NCBI GenBank assembly: GCA_964035545.1
Contig: OZ037765.1
Location: 13,262,698-13,326,697, forward strand
DNA length: 64,000 nt
Reading direction: 5' to 3'
From: Bugula neritina
Taxonomy: Eukaryota; Bryozoa; Gymnolaemata; Cheilostomatida; Bugulidae
In this document: one piece after another, positions 31,287-44,100 of the stretch
Layout of the letters: each line of letters starts with the position of its first letter
How positions within the stretch are numbered: the first letter of the stretch is position 1
The notes under the pieces: generated by a model
What the model saw: the letters and a program-made list of their open reading frames with translations, nothing else
What the model was told of the DNA's origin: nothing
The model's database searches: none
Program-made: the position numbers and the translations under genes

Positions 31287-34048
31287 ATGTCGAAACATGA
31301 TCTCAACAATGGTAGTATAATTTCACCTGCAGATAAAGCAAAGAAGCAGTTGAATAAACGTATTTCTAGACAGCAGGTAGGTCTGAAAGGTTGAGTAGTT
31401 TAAAACATTTCCATAATAATCAAAACTTTTTGTTTATACTATGTTTTAGTATTGTTTCTGTAGTATGGAGTTTTTAAATGCAGGACTATCCAAAGTTGAA
31501 TTTAGTATAATTTCCTTATAACTTAAATTTTTCATGAGGTATGTGGTCGTCAAATTAATATACTTATTCTGCAAAGTGATTTTTCAAGAATAAAATCTAT
31601 ATTATATTATTATTTTTTTAAATTTAAGTGATATGAGACCATGTTTCACTTTTAGACAAAAAGGTTCTACAGAACTGCCCACAATCTCAATAGCAGTGAA
31701 AGCAATAATTTAGAGACAAGATTGAAGTCGATATCCACTACTCAACTCGAATATAAAAGACTATCCAGTGCCAATGAGCGTATTTTTAAATTGAATCGAC
31801 GGAGAAATATTCTTTCAGCACACCATGTTCAGGTTGAGGATGAGATTTGTAACTTAAACAACCAGCGGCGTAAATCCATGGCACTGCTTAAATTGAACAT
31901 AACGCAAAATATTTCGCCTACAAAGGTAAGCCTGTGAATATTTAGAGGTAAACTTGAAATGTCGGAAAAGTTAAAAGTTATGCGCTCTCATCCTTTTGTT
32001 GCACTTTGTACAGCTATAATATAATTATGTAATTTTAAAAATTCATTTGTAAAGCACGTTGTTGATTGGTCTCTTTAAATTATAGGATTTTAATGATGAA
32101 TCTCTTTTGTATTGGACTTAGATCATCAAGCAATTCAAAGTAAGAAAATCCATGCATGTTGAAAGTGAATGTTGTATTTCGTAGAGTCATGATCAACATT
32201 TTATTTGACAAGTTTTTATTAGTATACTAATTGATGAGAAAGAAAAGTGTGTTAATTATTTACCTGCTTTTACATCCTCAATAAACATTGAAGCAGAACA
32301 GTAGTGAGTTATTTCATCTCAGCTGAATCAAAGTTATCCTTCGGGAAAATATTTAAAATTAACTAAGCTACAAATTCCCTAGAGTCTTTTCAAGTTATAA
32401 GCATTACAAACGCCAAGTCATTAAAAATAAACGGATTTCCTGTATGCAAATTCCAATACAGGAAAATCCGGTGCAGGAGCAACTTTCTAGCTAATAATAT
32501 TTTTGTTTGAATTCACTGCTCGCCTGCAGGCTTTTGTTTCTATAGCAACGCCTTTGGCTTTGCCGGGAAAAGATGATTTTAGATATAAACGCAGCAAGTA
32601 AAAAATTTCAATCGGTAGAAAATGAAACATGAACTTAAAAAAGTGTGCTTGATAGATAGTAATCAGCCAATTAGATCAAATCTGAAGCGACTTTCTTAAC
32701 CGGCTGCTCAGCGTAATATTTTAAACACATGAGCTCCACACGAAATCTGCACACAACAGCTCAATTTTGGCTTGTATATATTTCTCGCACTGGCCAGTGA
32801 CATAAACCCACTTCCTGTGGCCTCAAAATGACTGTTAAGGACACTCTACATTGCAAAGTATTGTTATATACGAATGATCTTTCAGTACTAATCACAAAGC
32901 ATACTTTCCACAATATTAAGCGTAGGACCACACTCAAAAAATCCGTCTAGCCCAAAAATTGACTGTTGGGTACAAATTTCAGACGGATTTTATGCAAATA
33001 ACATGTTGAGTGGTAATGCGGAAAGCTTGTGCAGGTTTAATCTAATTGGCTGGTTGCCAATAACAAACACACTTTCTGTGTTTTAATACGCAGTTGAATT
33101 TTTAGCAACTGAATTAAAGCATTTTCCTTAGTTTGCATTTTCCGCTTTATTTATGACATCTTAAGTCACTTTATCGATTACGTAGATTCAAAAACAAATG
33201 CTTGTAGGCGAGCAGTAATGTTTAATGCCAATTCATTCACTAATAAATTCTCTGCACTGCGTGTGGCAGGTTGTTCCTGCAACAGATTTTTACCATTTGG
33301 ATCCACACATAGGGAAACCCGCATGACCCTATACTAACTTTTCCAAATATTTAGCCTGATCCTTATGCCCACATGTTATGTTGTTCAACTACCAAGCAAA
33401 ACTCAACATACTTTGACTAGGTGTTCATAGCAAGTATGAGTCTTGTTGCTTACACAGTGGTATAGGTATATACTATACACAGTTTTCTTATTAGCCATAT
33501 ATTCTTGAAACTTCAGTACTTCAAATGCATAACTTGTGAATTTTTTTAGTTTCTTCCAATATCCAATTACACTTTTGCAACCATCAGTTTTTATGTTCCA
33601 GGGGTCACCTCTCTCAGTAGTTGGGTCTCCGCTGCCCAAAACATCGACTGCAGCACTGCATGACGGAGTGCCTACCATGCTCAGCAGGCCATCCATCACT
33701 AGAAGAATTAAGACAGCACCGGCTCACGGAAGAACTGATGCTACTATGCTGCTTAAGCCAACGGATGTAGAATTAAATGATCCTCTTCGATTGCTGGAAC
33801 GAATAGAAACATCTGATGGCTTTTATGAAATGCGAAATAGAGTAGCTAGTGGAAGAAGATCAGCACACGCTCTGCAGTCATCCAAATGCACCACAAGAGA
33901 CGTGCCCAGCTATTTAGCTTTAGATCCATTGGAAAAAGATGCATTTCGGTCTAATAAGAAAAAGCAGGCTATAGATCAGCTAAAACGCGTACATGCAGGA
34001 AGTGATGACAGGTGTTCTGAATTAGTGAGACAGTGGATTCAGAAATGA
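31287..34048 (+). CDS. Unknown three-exon gene, basic 268-aa protein with a helical middle
   Basis: Family not recognised. Exons 31287-31376, 31656-31925 and 33602-34048 join in frame with consensus sites and no frame loss (30 + 90 + 148 codons). Residues 1-30 are polar and Lys-rich (SPADKAKKQLNKRISRQQ). Residues 31-120 are strongly basic and probably helical or coiled-coil (YKRLSSANERIFKLNRRRN). Exon 3 begins with a Ser/Pro-rich linker, then a basic patch (SITRRIKTAPAHGR), then a charged C-terminus (DPLRLLERIE, ALDPLEKDAFRSNKKKQ) ending in RQWIQK. No signal peptide or membrane segment is seen. A nuclear, centrosomal or ciliary role would be speculation. An alternative exon 3 acceptor at 33549 cannot be excluded. 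Confidence 0.6.
32470..32760 (-). repeat. MITE-like repeat, minus-oriented relative of the 60035 family
   Basis: Carries, in reverse complement, landmarks of the element at 60035-60469: GCTCGCCTGCAGGC, GTTTCTATAGCAACG and CAGCCAATTAGATCAAA. It lies in intron 2 of the unknown gene next to a second, plus-oriented copy. Ends are not resolved. Confidence 0.6.
32923..33331 (+). repeat. MITE-like element, diverged copy of the 60035 family
   Basis: About 409 bp beginning TAGGACCACACTC and ending GCATGACCCTA, with internal landmarks TCTAGCCCAAAAAT, TCTAATTGGCTGG, GTAGGCGAGCAGTAA and GTGTGGCAGGT shared with 60035-60469. The ends have diverged more than in the 60-kb copy. No transposase is encoded, so it is non-autonomous. 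Confidence 0.75.
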
Positions 34049-34104
34049 CTTACTTGTTTTGTTATTTACTTTGTTTAAATTTAGTTTACAATACCACTTT
34101 TACT

Positions 34105-34257
34105 AGAGGTAGATGCAGTAATGGAGAAATTAAGTAAAGCCTGTGTTCTAGATTAGAAACGTAGCATAAGAAGTTATGTTCTCGCAAGAATTTCAACCCT
34201 CGCCCCAAACCAAAATTAAAGAACTTAGGCTATCTTAATTTCTCCACTACTGCTCCT
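34105..34257. repeat. 153-bp MITE-like element with inverted ends
   Basis: The left end GATGCAGTAATGGAGAAATT pairs with the right end AATTTCTCCACTACTGCTCC. A second copy in opposite orientation lies at 35431-35606 and a partial one at 28997-29124. There is no coding capacity. Confidence 0.8.
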
Positions 34258-35101
34258 AAATGTTTTACTATGGAAGTTTTAATAACTAGGAGCTAAGATT
34301 TGCTCTGCTTCCTTATTCAATATATTTTGTTCTTGAAATAGGCTTTGATTTTGCAATTTGCAAATATTTAATTTGAGTAAATTGGTTAATGTTCATATTG
34401 ACTTTTGCCACCATCAAGCCTTTAAAATACTTATGTAAATCAGGTACTTTTTAGAACTTCTAGCCTAGTTTTGTTTCATGTTTACTGCGCAATCATTCAT
34501 AAAAATTAACTGACTGGCTAAGTACTTGTTATATTTATCCTACTGCCAACGATATCACAATACACATACTGTTTTATTCTATACATATTGCATAGACATA
34601 TCAGTGTTTTGCACTATACACTACATTTCATACTAGGATAGATGAAGCAGCATGATGATGCACACATAGCTGATGTCTTTGATTATAAAGCTTCAATGTT
34701 TATTAGACATTAATACCACCCTATGAAATGTATTTTATATTGCCTGAAACAATTTGACTTTTGACCTTTGTGAGTCACAGTTACATTGTACTGCCAGTAG
34801 TCTGTAGAAAGAAGCTGCCAAGTGAGATAAGACATATTGTATTAGTAGCAGCAGGCAGCTACTAGCAGAGGTTTTATCGTGAGGTGTGTGGGATTGGGTG
34901 AATTATTAGAGAGGAATTTGCTGTTCGTCAGCTATCAGGTGATTAACTCAACGTTCATATTTCGTAGCATATATTAGAGCTAGATATGATGAACACTTTG
35001 GATGGTGATGCCAATCTAACTATTAACAGCATCTCATTAATTATGTTTTAGGAATATACTGCAGTGCATGTTATAATTACCCATATTATACTTCTACGAA
35101 A
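34258..35101. other. Intergenic or 5' region of the MIEAP-like gene, no other gene seen
   Basis: About 840 bp between the MITE and the first candidate ATG of the next gene. No coding exon is visible. Confidence 0.55.
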
Positions 35102-38100
35102 ATGGCTTCGGATATTCATACTGGGAGCATAGACGTGTTATCCAATGAGGAGCAGCATAAGACGCTAATTGAAAGTAAACCTAAAAGGAGATTCATCATT
35201 AATCCATTCCGAGGGTTTTATAATGCAGGTAAGTTGTGGGCTGAAGAGTGTATACTAACTACATAACTCATAAGCCTATGCGAGCTAAATTGAGGTTTGT
35301 TGGTATTTGTATGTGTAACACTAACTTAGGTAGGGCTTCAGTTCATTTAGGCAATTTTCTTCTACTTTTGTCTCAGTTTAGTGTTGTTGTGTGTTGTGTT
35401 GTTAATAAATAATTTGATCAAAACCCATTTAGGAGCAGTATGTGGAGAACTTGAGATAGCCTTTAATTCAGATAGTTCTTTAATTTGATTATTAAATTTT
35501 GGTTTGGGGAGCGGGTTGAAATTCTAGCAAGAAAATAACTTCTTATGCTACATTTCTAATCTAGAACATAGGCTTTTCTCAATTTCTCCATTACTGCTTC
35601 TACCTCGAACAAAGATCAACTGTTGAGCAGAGTATAAACTAAAGGTACTGCTTAACTTTTCGGCAGCTTGCTAAAATTGCCCACTTTCTGGACATGCATC
35701 ATAACCGACTCAATGTAAATAGTATAACAAAAAAAATGTTAAAATTTTTTTGAAGAAAGCTGTTCAGAATTTTAAATATTCTAATTGCAATAACTTACAT
35801 TAAAAATGTGTGTAATTATAGCATAGTCACAATGCACATAGCTATAGGGAAGTATCCTAGCTGTAATTCTAAGTATCACTTTGCAAAGTCTTCGATCAGC
35901 TTTGTGATTAATTATTATTGAAAACCATTTTTACTCCTCTTCGAGTTAGTGTAGTTGAGCTCCCATAACTTATATGTTTTAAAGCAAGAGAGTGTGAAGT
36001 TGGGAAAGGATGGCGTTTAGGCAATCATTTCAAATTGCGTAGTTCTAGCTTTAGCTATAAAATACACATATCATTACTTACAGCCACGTGGCTGTTGTGT
36101 TAATTCTCAAATTTTCTACAATTATTCTCGTAGACTACTGCAACTGAATCAGTAGAGTAGCGACCATAATAGAGAATATGACTCTACGGGTACCAAAGCT
36201 GTACTTTTCGTATGATTATTACTTTTAAAACTCAATCTTATGAAGCTTTCTTCAAGTTTTAAAGAACAGTTTTAAAAACTCGATTGTTCATATTTCTCAG
36301 CCAAACCCATAAGTGTGGGGCTACAGCAGCCCAAATTTGTCAGCAGAATTGGAAATTTACTAGTCTATAATATTTGTGCTTGACTTTACTGCTTGCCTAC
36401 AGCACTTTTGTTTCCATAGTTACGTCTGCTGTGAAATGCAGAAAATAAAAGAATGATTTCAGCAAATGTAGAAAAAAACAAATAGTCAAAAGCGCCCTTT
36501 TTAAATCTCACTCGCTATTTCGATAATTCGCAATTGAATAAAATAAATAATATTGTAAAAATGGAATGAGAAAAGTGAGCTCGCTCTAGAAAAGTCACCT
36601 TAGTCTAATGTGGCACCACTCTAAGGAAAGGGCAAAATTGAGCCATAATGCATTACACTTTGGGAATACTTTTTAGGAATTTGAACGTAAATGGTTAATA
36701 CAAATATTTTTGCACATTTAGTTATCTTGGTGAAGTTTATCTGAAAGTCAATGGCTCAGACTTGAGTAGATAAAGAAAGTGAATGTTTATTTTACAGCGG
36801 CGTCACCTCTACAAAGGAAATTATAATTCAATACTTTTTAGTATCACCTTATTAATTTAAATTTGAACTAGACAAAAGAACTATGGTTATAATGTGATTA
36901 TTGTTATTTTGAGCCAATTATTTTGATGGTTTCTGATCGGTTACCTCCAAGCACCAGAGTTGGATTTAGATGCTGTGCTAATACAGTCTGAATACAGGTT
37001 GACTGTTGTAATATATTTATTTAATTCTTAGCTAGTAATGTATACGTTACACTATTGTCATACATAGATGCCTAGAATCTATACATGCCAATGTCTTTTT
37101 GTAGAGGAACATTATTTGCTTGTTATTTTGGAGAGTAAATAAACCCATGCTGTGCTGACAAATTAATAATAAGCCAGCATTGGAGGTGGTATGTGAGAAT
37201 ATTTCATAAATAAGCCTATTGAACTTACAAAAGCAACATAAACCTCATCTACTGTAATTTGCATGACTTATCTTTGCAAGTCACCGTGCACGATCTTTAG
37301 TGGTAGGTGCAGAATTACAGCTTTTTTCAAAAAGCTTTAGTTCTATTAGACATTAATTGTAGAAAAAGGAACAATAACAAATTAATTTATCTTCCTTCAA
37401 ACTCAAACACTAAATAAAGAGTTGTAAACCCATGGTAAGTGAAAATCCACTACTCTGACACATTCGAATATTTACAGATCAATCTTTCAGATGTTGTCAT
37501 GGTCGCGCTTGATTTTTAAGTGAAAATCAGTGGCTTCATATATTGAAATTAAATTGTTTTTGAGAAGCAGATTGAACATATCAATCCATTTTGATCACCC
37601 CAAATGAGCTTGTTAGATAATTGGCATCTTTTAAAATCTTCAAACCCACACACGCTATTTCAGTAATTGTTGCACAGCAGTAAGCCCAGTTTTTCAACAA
37701 ACGATTTTTAATGAAATACTTGGGTTTCGCCGTTGAGTGGTGACTCTTAAGGAGTATGCTAGGAAAGGTGGTGAGTCTACAGCAGGGCTGTCCAACAGGC
37801 GGCCCCAGGGTCGGATGTGGCTCCTAGCCTATATTTATGTGGCCCTCAAAGGCATAACACTAAAATTATTTTTCATTGTCAATGAATTAGTGAAAAACCA
37901 CCTTTCAAATGTATTATTTACACACATGCTACAAAACATGCAGCCTGCAGTAATTATTGGGACTTTATTGGGTATAAATGATTCCTAAAAACTTGCAATA
38001 AAGCAATTTGAAAAATACTGATATACTGTAGCCTACCAGCTCAAGCTTAAGTTTACAATGTGGTCCACCGAAGTATTTTCTTTCTGTAGCCCTCGTAGGG

Positions 38101-41100
38101 TCCTCGGTCTAAAAAGATTGGACACCCCTGGTCTACAGGACTGTTATCCAAGTGAACAAGTTTCCAAGCTGCATTCATCTTGAAGTATAATTTAAAAAGT
38201 AACCTGTTTATGTGATAATTAGTGTTTCTGCTCTATCATGCAGGTGGGTTAAGGTCAAGCTCAACTGTCTAACTGTAAAATACCATAAATTGCAAGTGAC
38301 AGGAGGTTGCCTTTTCATAATAACCATGAAACCCTAGTAGGCCCACCAAATAACATGATATGTCATTATAATTATAATTATTAGCACAGTTATGGAAAAT
38401 GAGAAATTTTTAGTAAAAGATTTGCCATTATTTTTGTTGGTAAAATAAGTTTTTAATTGAAACTAAGGCAAAATTAGGCTAAACTTCTGTTTTGCATCAA
38501 GATAATATAGTTTTGACATAGGGAGTTGTCTTCTCTCATCTTTTGAGCCCAAACAATTGAAAAAGCCAAGCTTTTTCTGAATGCTTGTTTTTCAATTATT
38601 GTTTAGATTTTTATCTTTATTTTCATTTCATTTTTAATTTTCTTTATATAATTTGCGTTGCTTCAAGGGATAGCAGTGCAGAAGTAAATACTATGTGTTG
38701 GTGCTAGGTGCTAAAGAGGTAATTAAAAATGAGCTATCTATATCTTTGTGATTTAGAAACTCTAGTTACTAATTGTAGCATGGGGAGATGTTTTAATTCA
38801 AAATAAATTAATATTGCTTAAAATGAAATACTAACAATTAATTTGTGATGTAGTGTAGTATGCAATGGAACATTCAAAATCCCACAAAGTAGGAGTTGTC
38901 CCATTATTTTTTGTTTAGTATAGCATAATGATATAATATAAAGAGGCCAAAAGATCTAACATTTTAATTTTATATTATTACTGGGTTACCAGCAGTAGCA
39001 ACTGAAAGTGTTGCAAGTAAGAAAGTATGACTCCCAAATGACAAATTTTGCAACTTTAAAAAATTGCATAAATACCATTGCTGTCGCGTACGTAGGAATC
39101 TTGTTAATTTAACCTTTTGGTCTTTTAAACTAGCCATCAACTAACTTACCTGCAGGGTATACAGATGTACAAAGAGTCTTACCCCTCATTCACACTTTGC
39201 CGTATCGTACTCCGTAATGTAAAATATTAGCCACTTTTACAAATGTCTGAGCTTCCTGTACGTTAGGATGATTCAAACAAGTTGCGGCTGGTTCCTATTG
39301 GACAGAAAAGCTTTTGCGGCAACTCATTGGATATAATTGTCCAATGAAGTGTCATATATCGTACTGGACTTTGAAAACTTCAGCCCGGACACATTAAAAA
39401 TGACCGATACAGCAGAGTGTGAATGAGGGGATAGGTTTAAACATTGGCCTTGACAGCAGTTTGACTATGTTTCACAAGAAGATAGTCTGCATTTGTGCCA
39501 TTTGTGACCGCCTATTCTGAATACCTGTAGCAATGAATCCAGTAGAGTCATGAGTTATATGAAGCAAATTTAACTTGTTTAGGCATACAACTCTCACATT
39601 GGGTTCAGGTTGTAGCTAATGTATACATTTATATACGTGTATATGTAATACCATATAATACTATATTATGCTTTTAAATAAGGCAGTCCTACCTGAAAAT
39701 CTATGGCTTTCTAGAGGAAATTTTAAAATCAACATAATTAATAGATGTAAATATTATTATTATTAAAATTAAATGGTTGTTTATTTGCACATCTTTTATT
39801 CTGAAACAACATGCTGCTCAAGCTCTGCCAGCGTCAGCTCTACCAGAACTCATATGGCAAAATTGTGTATATTAAATCACTATAGCTATTTTCTTACATT
39901 TTTTTTGCTTTTTGTGATCAGTTTGTGATGTCCATTATTACGTGTTCAACAAATATATCAATTATAAAAAGATAAGCAGTTTTTGTAAGCAGTGTTGATA
40001 AGTCTTTAGCTGCAAATAAAAATGGGCTAGCTGTTTTGACACATTTAGTTGATATTCAAATGTTTGGTTAGTGTCATTTGAGTATGACCAACAGGTGGAA
40101 GTATTTATAACAAAAGTCAGCTACAAAATGTGAATCTTGAGTTCAGCTATAATGTTATTACATTTTGTTCAATATTTAAAGCATTTGTTCACTATTTAAG
40201 GCATGCGTTGTTAAAGTGAAACATGAGTAAGCTGTTTACCTACTATAAGTTTTTAGCATTTGAAGATACCTCTTTTTAACTGCTGTTTTTTAATTGCTCT
40301 ACTTCAATCACTCTACACATAAGGGAATTATCTACTTTAAAGCATATTTTTCCCAGGTTTTGCCTGTTGAGCTCAGCTGCTGTATTAGAGTTAACTATGT
40401 ATGTGTGAATTTAGGTCATTGAAGTTCTAAAACATGTATAGTTTTAAAAAAACAATCTAGCAACTTTTTCATTGAGAAGTTTTCTGTTCCTATGTGCATG
40501 TAAAAAGGGGTGGTGATTATTTTAGTAGTAATTATTTTACCATTATTATTATGTAACACACTGCAGGTCATTGTTTGCCAATTTACTACTAGCAAAGCTG
40601 TGCTAGGCTGGGCTGTGTGCTATCTCGCTAGACAGTGATAATTAAATATTGAAACAGGGAAAAGGATGTTAATAAAAAGATTTGTCTAAAAAAATTGAGC
40701 ATCCAATCATAAATTTTCAGCTGACAGGAATTATCAAAAACGCATTGTTTTACCATAATCTCTCTCCTAAATTTCTGGAAATAATAATTGGGAAGCTAAG
40801 TTGGGTGCCAGGTGTTAATCTCAAATTGTCAATGCACCACTGGCTTACACATAATATTGAATTAAATTACAAAGGAAAGCCAGGTGTCACATATATTGAG
40901 TAATTTTATTCTTGTTTTTGTGGTGTCATTTACAGCTTGAGCACTAAACCAGTGTTATATTTCACTTAAACCTGTGTTAGAAATTGCAATACAAGGTTAT
41001 AAATAAACTGCCTCAAGTTTGGGTAATGTGGGTTTATTTATATCACATTGCTCACACTGAGCTGTGCGCAAGTTTTGTCTATATTAGCGCGTACGTGACG

Positions 41101-44100
41101 TAAAACTCTTTTTATTGGCTATACTATAACAAGTGTAGAGTCGAATATCACCAATAGCATTGCTCCTCATTATTGCTGGCGACAAGGAAGCACGTGCTTA
41201 TGCGCAAGCCAGTACCATAATACATGGTTACCCAGCTAATGCTTTATAAATATGTAAACCAGCTATATTTCTCACCATTTCACTTTGGTTAGTCAACCTA
41301 TACTTGTTAGAGTTGTAAATTCGATATAACAAAAGAGAGTTAAGAAATCATAATGAAGACTGAAAAAGACACCAGAGCTGGCTTGTCACATCTACACAAT
41401 AATACCATTTTGGCTCTCAAGGACAAACGTATGCAAGATTGCTACTTCTTATTATTTTTAAAGCTTTGGATAGGAAATGTTGGGTTTAAAACTGTTTGCA
41501 AGTTGACAGCAACTATTAGAATTGCTTAGGTTAAATTATTTGATCTCACAATATAAAAGAGTCGTAAGTGTAATTTGGGTTTTACTGAATTAATAAAAGA
41601 TATTTTCGTGGAGTACCAAATTGAATTTTTGACTAGCAATTAAAATGAGCCATAAGTGATAGGTGTGCTGACTTACTTGTTTGCGTGGCTCAAAATTTTG
41701 CTACAAAAATTGTGATGGGTGATTGCTTAATTTTTGAAAGAGTGATTTTACATTTCTACAGCAATATATTAGTGGATTGCAATTTTGTCATTTATTAAAA
41801 AACATATAGTATTCTAAATTTTAATATGCAGTTTGTTTTCCTTGTTGTCTCAGGTAGACTCTAGATAAGTGTAGTGTACCTTGTTATATTACTATGCATT
41901 CCAACTATTAGGTTACTTACTTTTTTCTATGTTTGCAGTAAGTTCATCAAAGAAAAATATTAACAGCAAGATGAACTTTGCGAGTGACGCACAACGTAAG
42001 TATGCCAGAACTGCTTGCTCTTTGCACTTACAAATAAAAACAAATATCACTTCTGAGTTTCTGTATTGGGAACCTGTGTATTTGTTAGGCTATAGTCTTT
42101 AAATTAACATCATACCTCTTTCTACAGTATACTGGTAAAAATTTTGAAAAAAAATGTGAAAAATTAAGGTATGTAGCAACCATGCATGGACATGTTTGCA
42201 GATGTATAGCTATTTTGAAAGTAATCGATGACTAAAAACAGACATTTAAGTATGAAGATTGTAAACTATGCAAGCTATATGCTTTGTCAAGCATCGGAAA
42301 TACTGTATTTCAAGTCAATGAAAAGATAGCCATCTACAAATTTATTAATGATCCAAACAAATTATGTAACTTTTTGGAATACCCTGTTAATATTACCATT
42401 GCTTATTAATGTCTTTTTAGTGAATGCCTCAACTGAAATGTCACAGTCGTGCTCTACTTTGTCTCATGCTGTTTCTATGCCAGTACTTACTTGCCCCAAC
42501 TGCCTGCAATACCGCCAGGATGTAGATAAATTATTATCTACTAATGCTGAACTAAAGAGAGAGCTCAAGCTATCTAAGGCTGCTTTAGAAGCTAGCCGAA
42601 AATCTGAAAGATCACTAAGAGACAGGTTAGTGCAAATACAAATTTTCTTTTGTTTAAATATAATAAATTATGCTTTTTTCTGCAATTAGTGCAATTTGGT
42701 GGCATTTATGTAATTTTTGTCCCCAGCATACGAACTGTTAGGGAGTTATGACAGTTGTGTAATGAGATACTCGGATAGATAACTTATCATATAATTTACA
42801 CTGGTGATATTAGTATCAAAATAAGGTCTAGCCATGGTGATTATGCACTGAACAGAGTATTTTGTTCTGAAATATTATGCAAGCATTAAATGCCTTTGCC
42901 AATTCTAAAACTCTTTGATTAATTCTCAATTTCACTGACTCACCTCTTTAGTTATACTAAAAAAGATTTTTGATTGCTTAAAAAATGTATTTTTAAACTT
43001 GGACATCATCTAAAATTTAGGTGCTGGTCATAGTTGTGTTCTTATATCCAGCAAATTAAATTTATTATCTTCTCTGTATTTTTATTGGGCAATAACAAGG
43101 AAACTCAAGTTTAAATATTGCAATGAATCATTATTTTTTTGAAAACATCAAATATTTATCTTCTAAAAGATCAAATTTCCTTGTTGTACTCTTCACATGC
43201 TCACTGCATCATACTGAAATGCACTGAATTACACAATGCAATGATGTACACTATAATAGTGTAAACTAAATGCTGCTATGTTGACTATCAATGATTGCAA
43301 CTGACTACATGGAAGTGCTTTTTACTAACTTTAGCCAGTTCCTACCCATGCTGCTTTTGTTTAGTCTGTTTCAACTCTGTGGTGAAGGGAAACAACATTA
43401 GCTTTCCTGCCTTTGTTTCTTTTCTAATACCAAATGGTTTTCCCTTTTTTATTGTTTCAGCTTATCACTATTGGCCATAGACTCCATTTCAACGATCAAA
43501 ATTATTATTTGGAAAAAGAATACGAGCATGCTAAATTTATTACCCTAACTGTGCCACTTGAAAATGGCCCAAAACACATGATTCACAAGTTTTTGGCTGT
43601 TATGATAACATTTCATCACATAAGTTGTTGGCCGTGCAAATATTTCATCAAAAGCTTTTTCTGGTTGAATTTCGAGAGGAAACCCGTGAGTGTTACTAAC
43701 TACAAAGATAGGAGACACTGGATAATTGTACATTTATTACTGGGTCTACATTCAACAGCCTTGTGTGGTTGAATGTAACATAAAAGTGCTACTTCTAACC
43801 AATGAATTATGAATTTTAAATTCTTGTTTTTTACATTTAACGCCTTTTACATTATTTTTAGTTGCTCTTGAGAGTTCAAAGAACAAATATCATAAAACTC
43901 AATTGACAGGTCCTGGAGTTAGTTTGCACAATCATGTATTCCACAAATGCAATTTAATATGCCTAATATTATTAGGATATGACACTGACTGTTACAGGCT
44001 AGCCACAGAAACACAAAAGCAGATAAAATTAAGTGACAAGTTTGAAGACTTGACTCTGGGCAGCAACAGGCCGACAGCGGTAGTGGAACAGTATGGCTCT

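Larger units (their letters stand above)
35229..41938 (+). other. Long first intron of the MIEAP-like gene, transposon-rich
   Basis: 6.7 kb. Besides the MITEs and the hAT-type element listed separately, it is AT-rich sequence with no coding exon that I can support other than the alternative first exon at 41353. The open frame around 40682-40903 has no recognisable features. Confidence 0.6.

Noticed and set aside
40682-40903. 73-codon plus-strand frame
   Set aside because: No family resemblance, no splice context, AT-rich low-information composition.
43434-43772. 112-codon frame in a MIEAP-like gene intron
   Set aside because: No recognisable domain, overlaps an open frame on the other strand, and would disrupt the phase-matched exon chain. 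Probably an old repeat.
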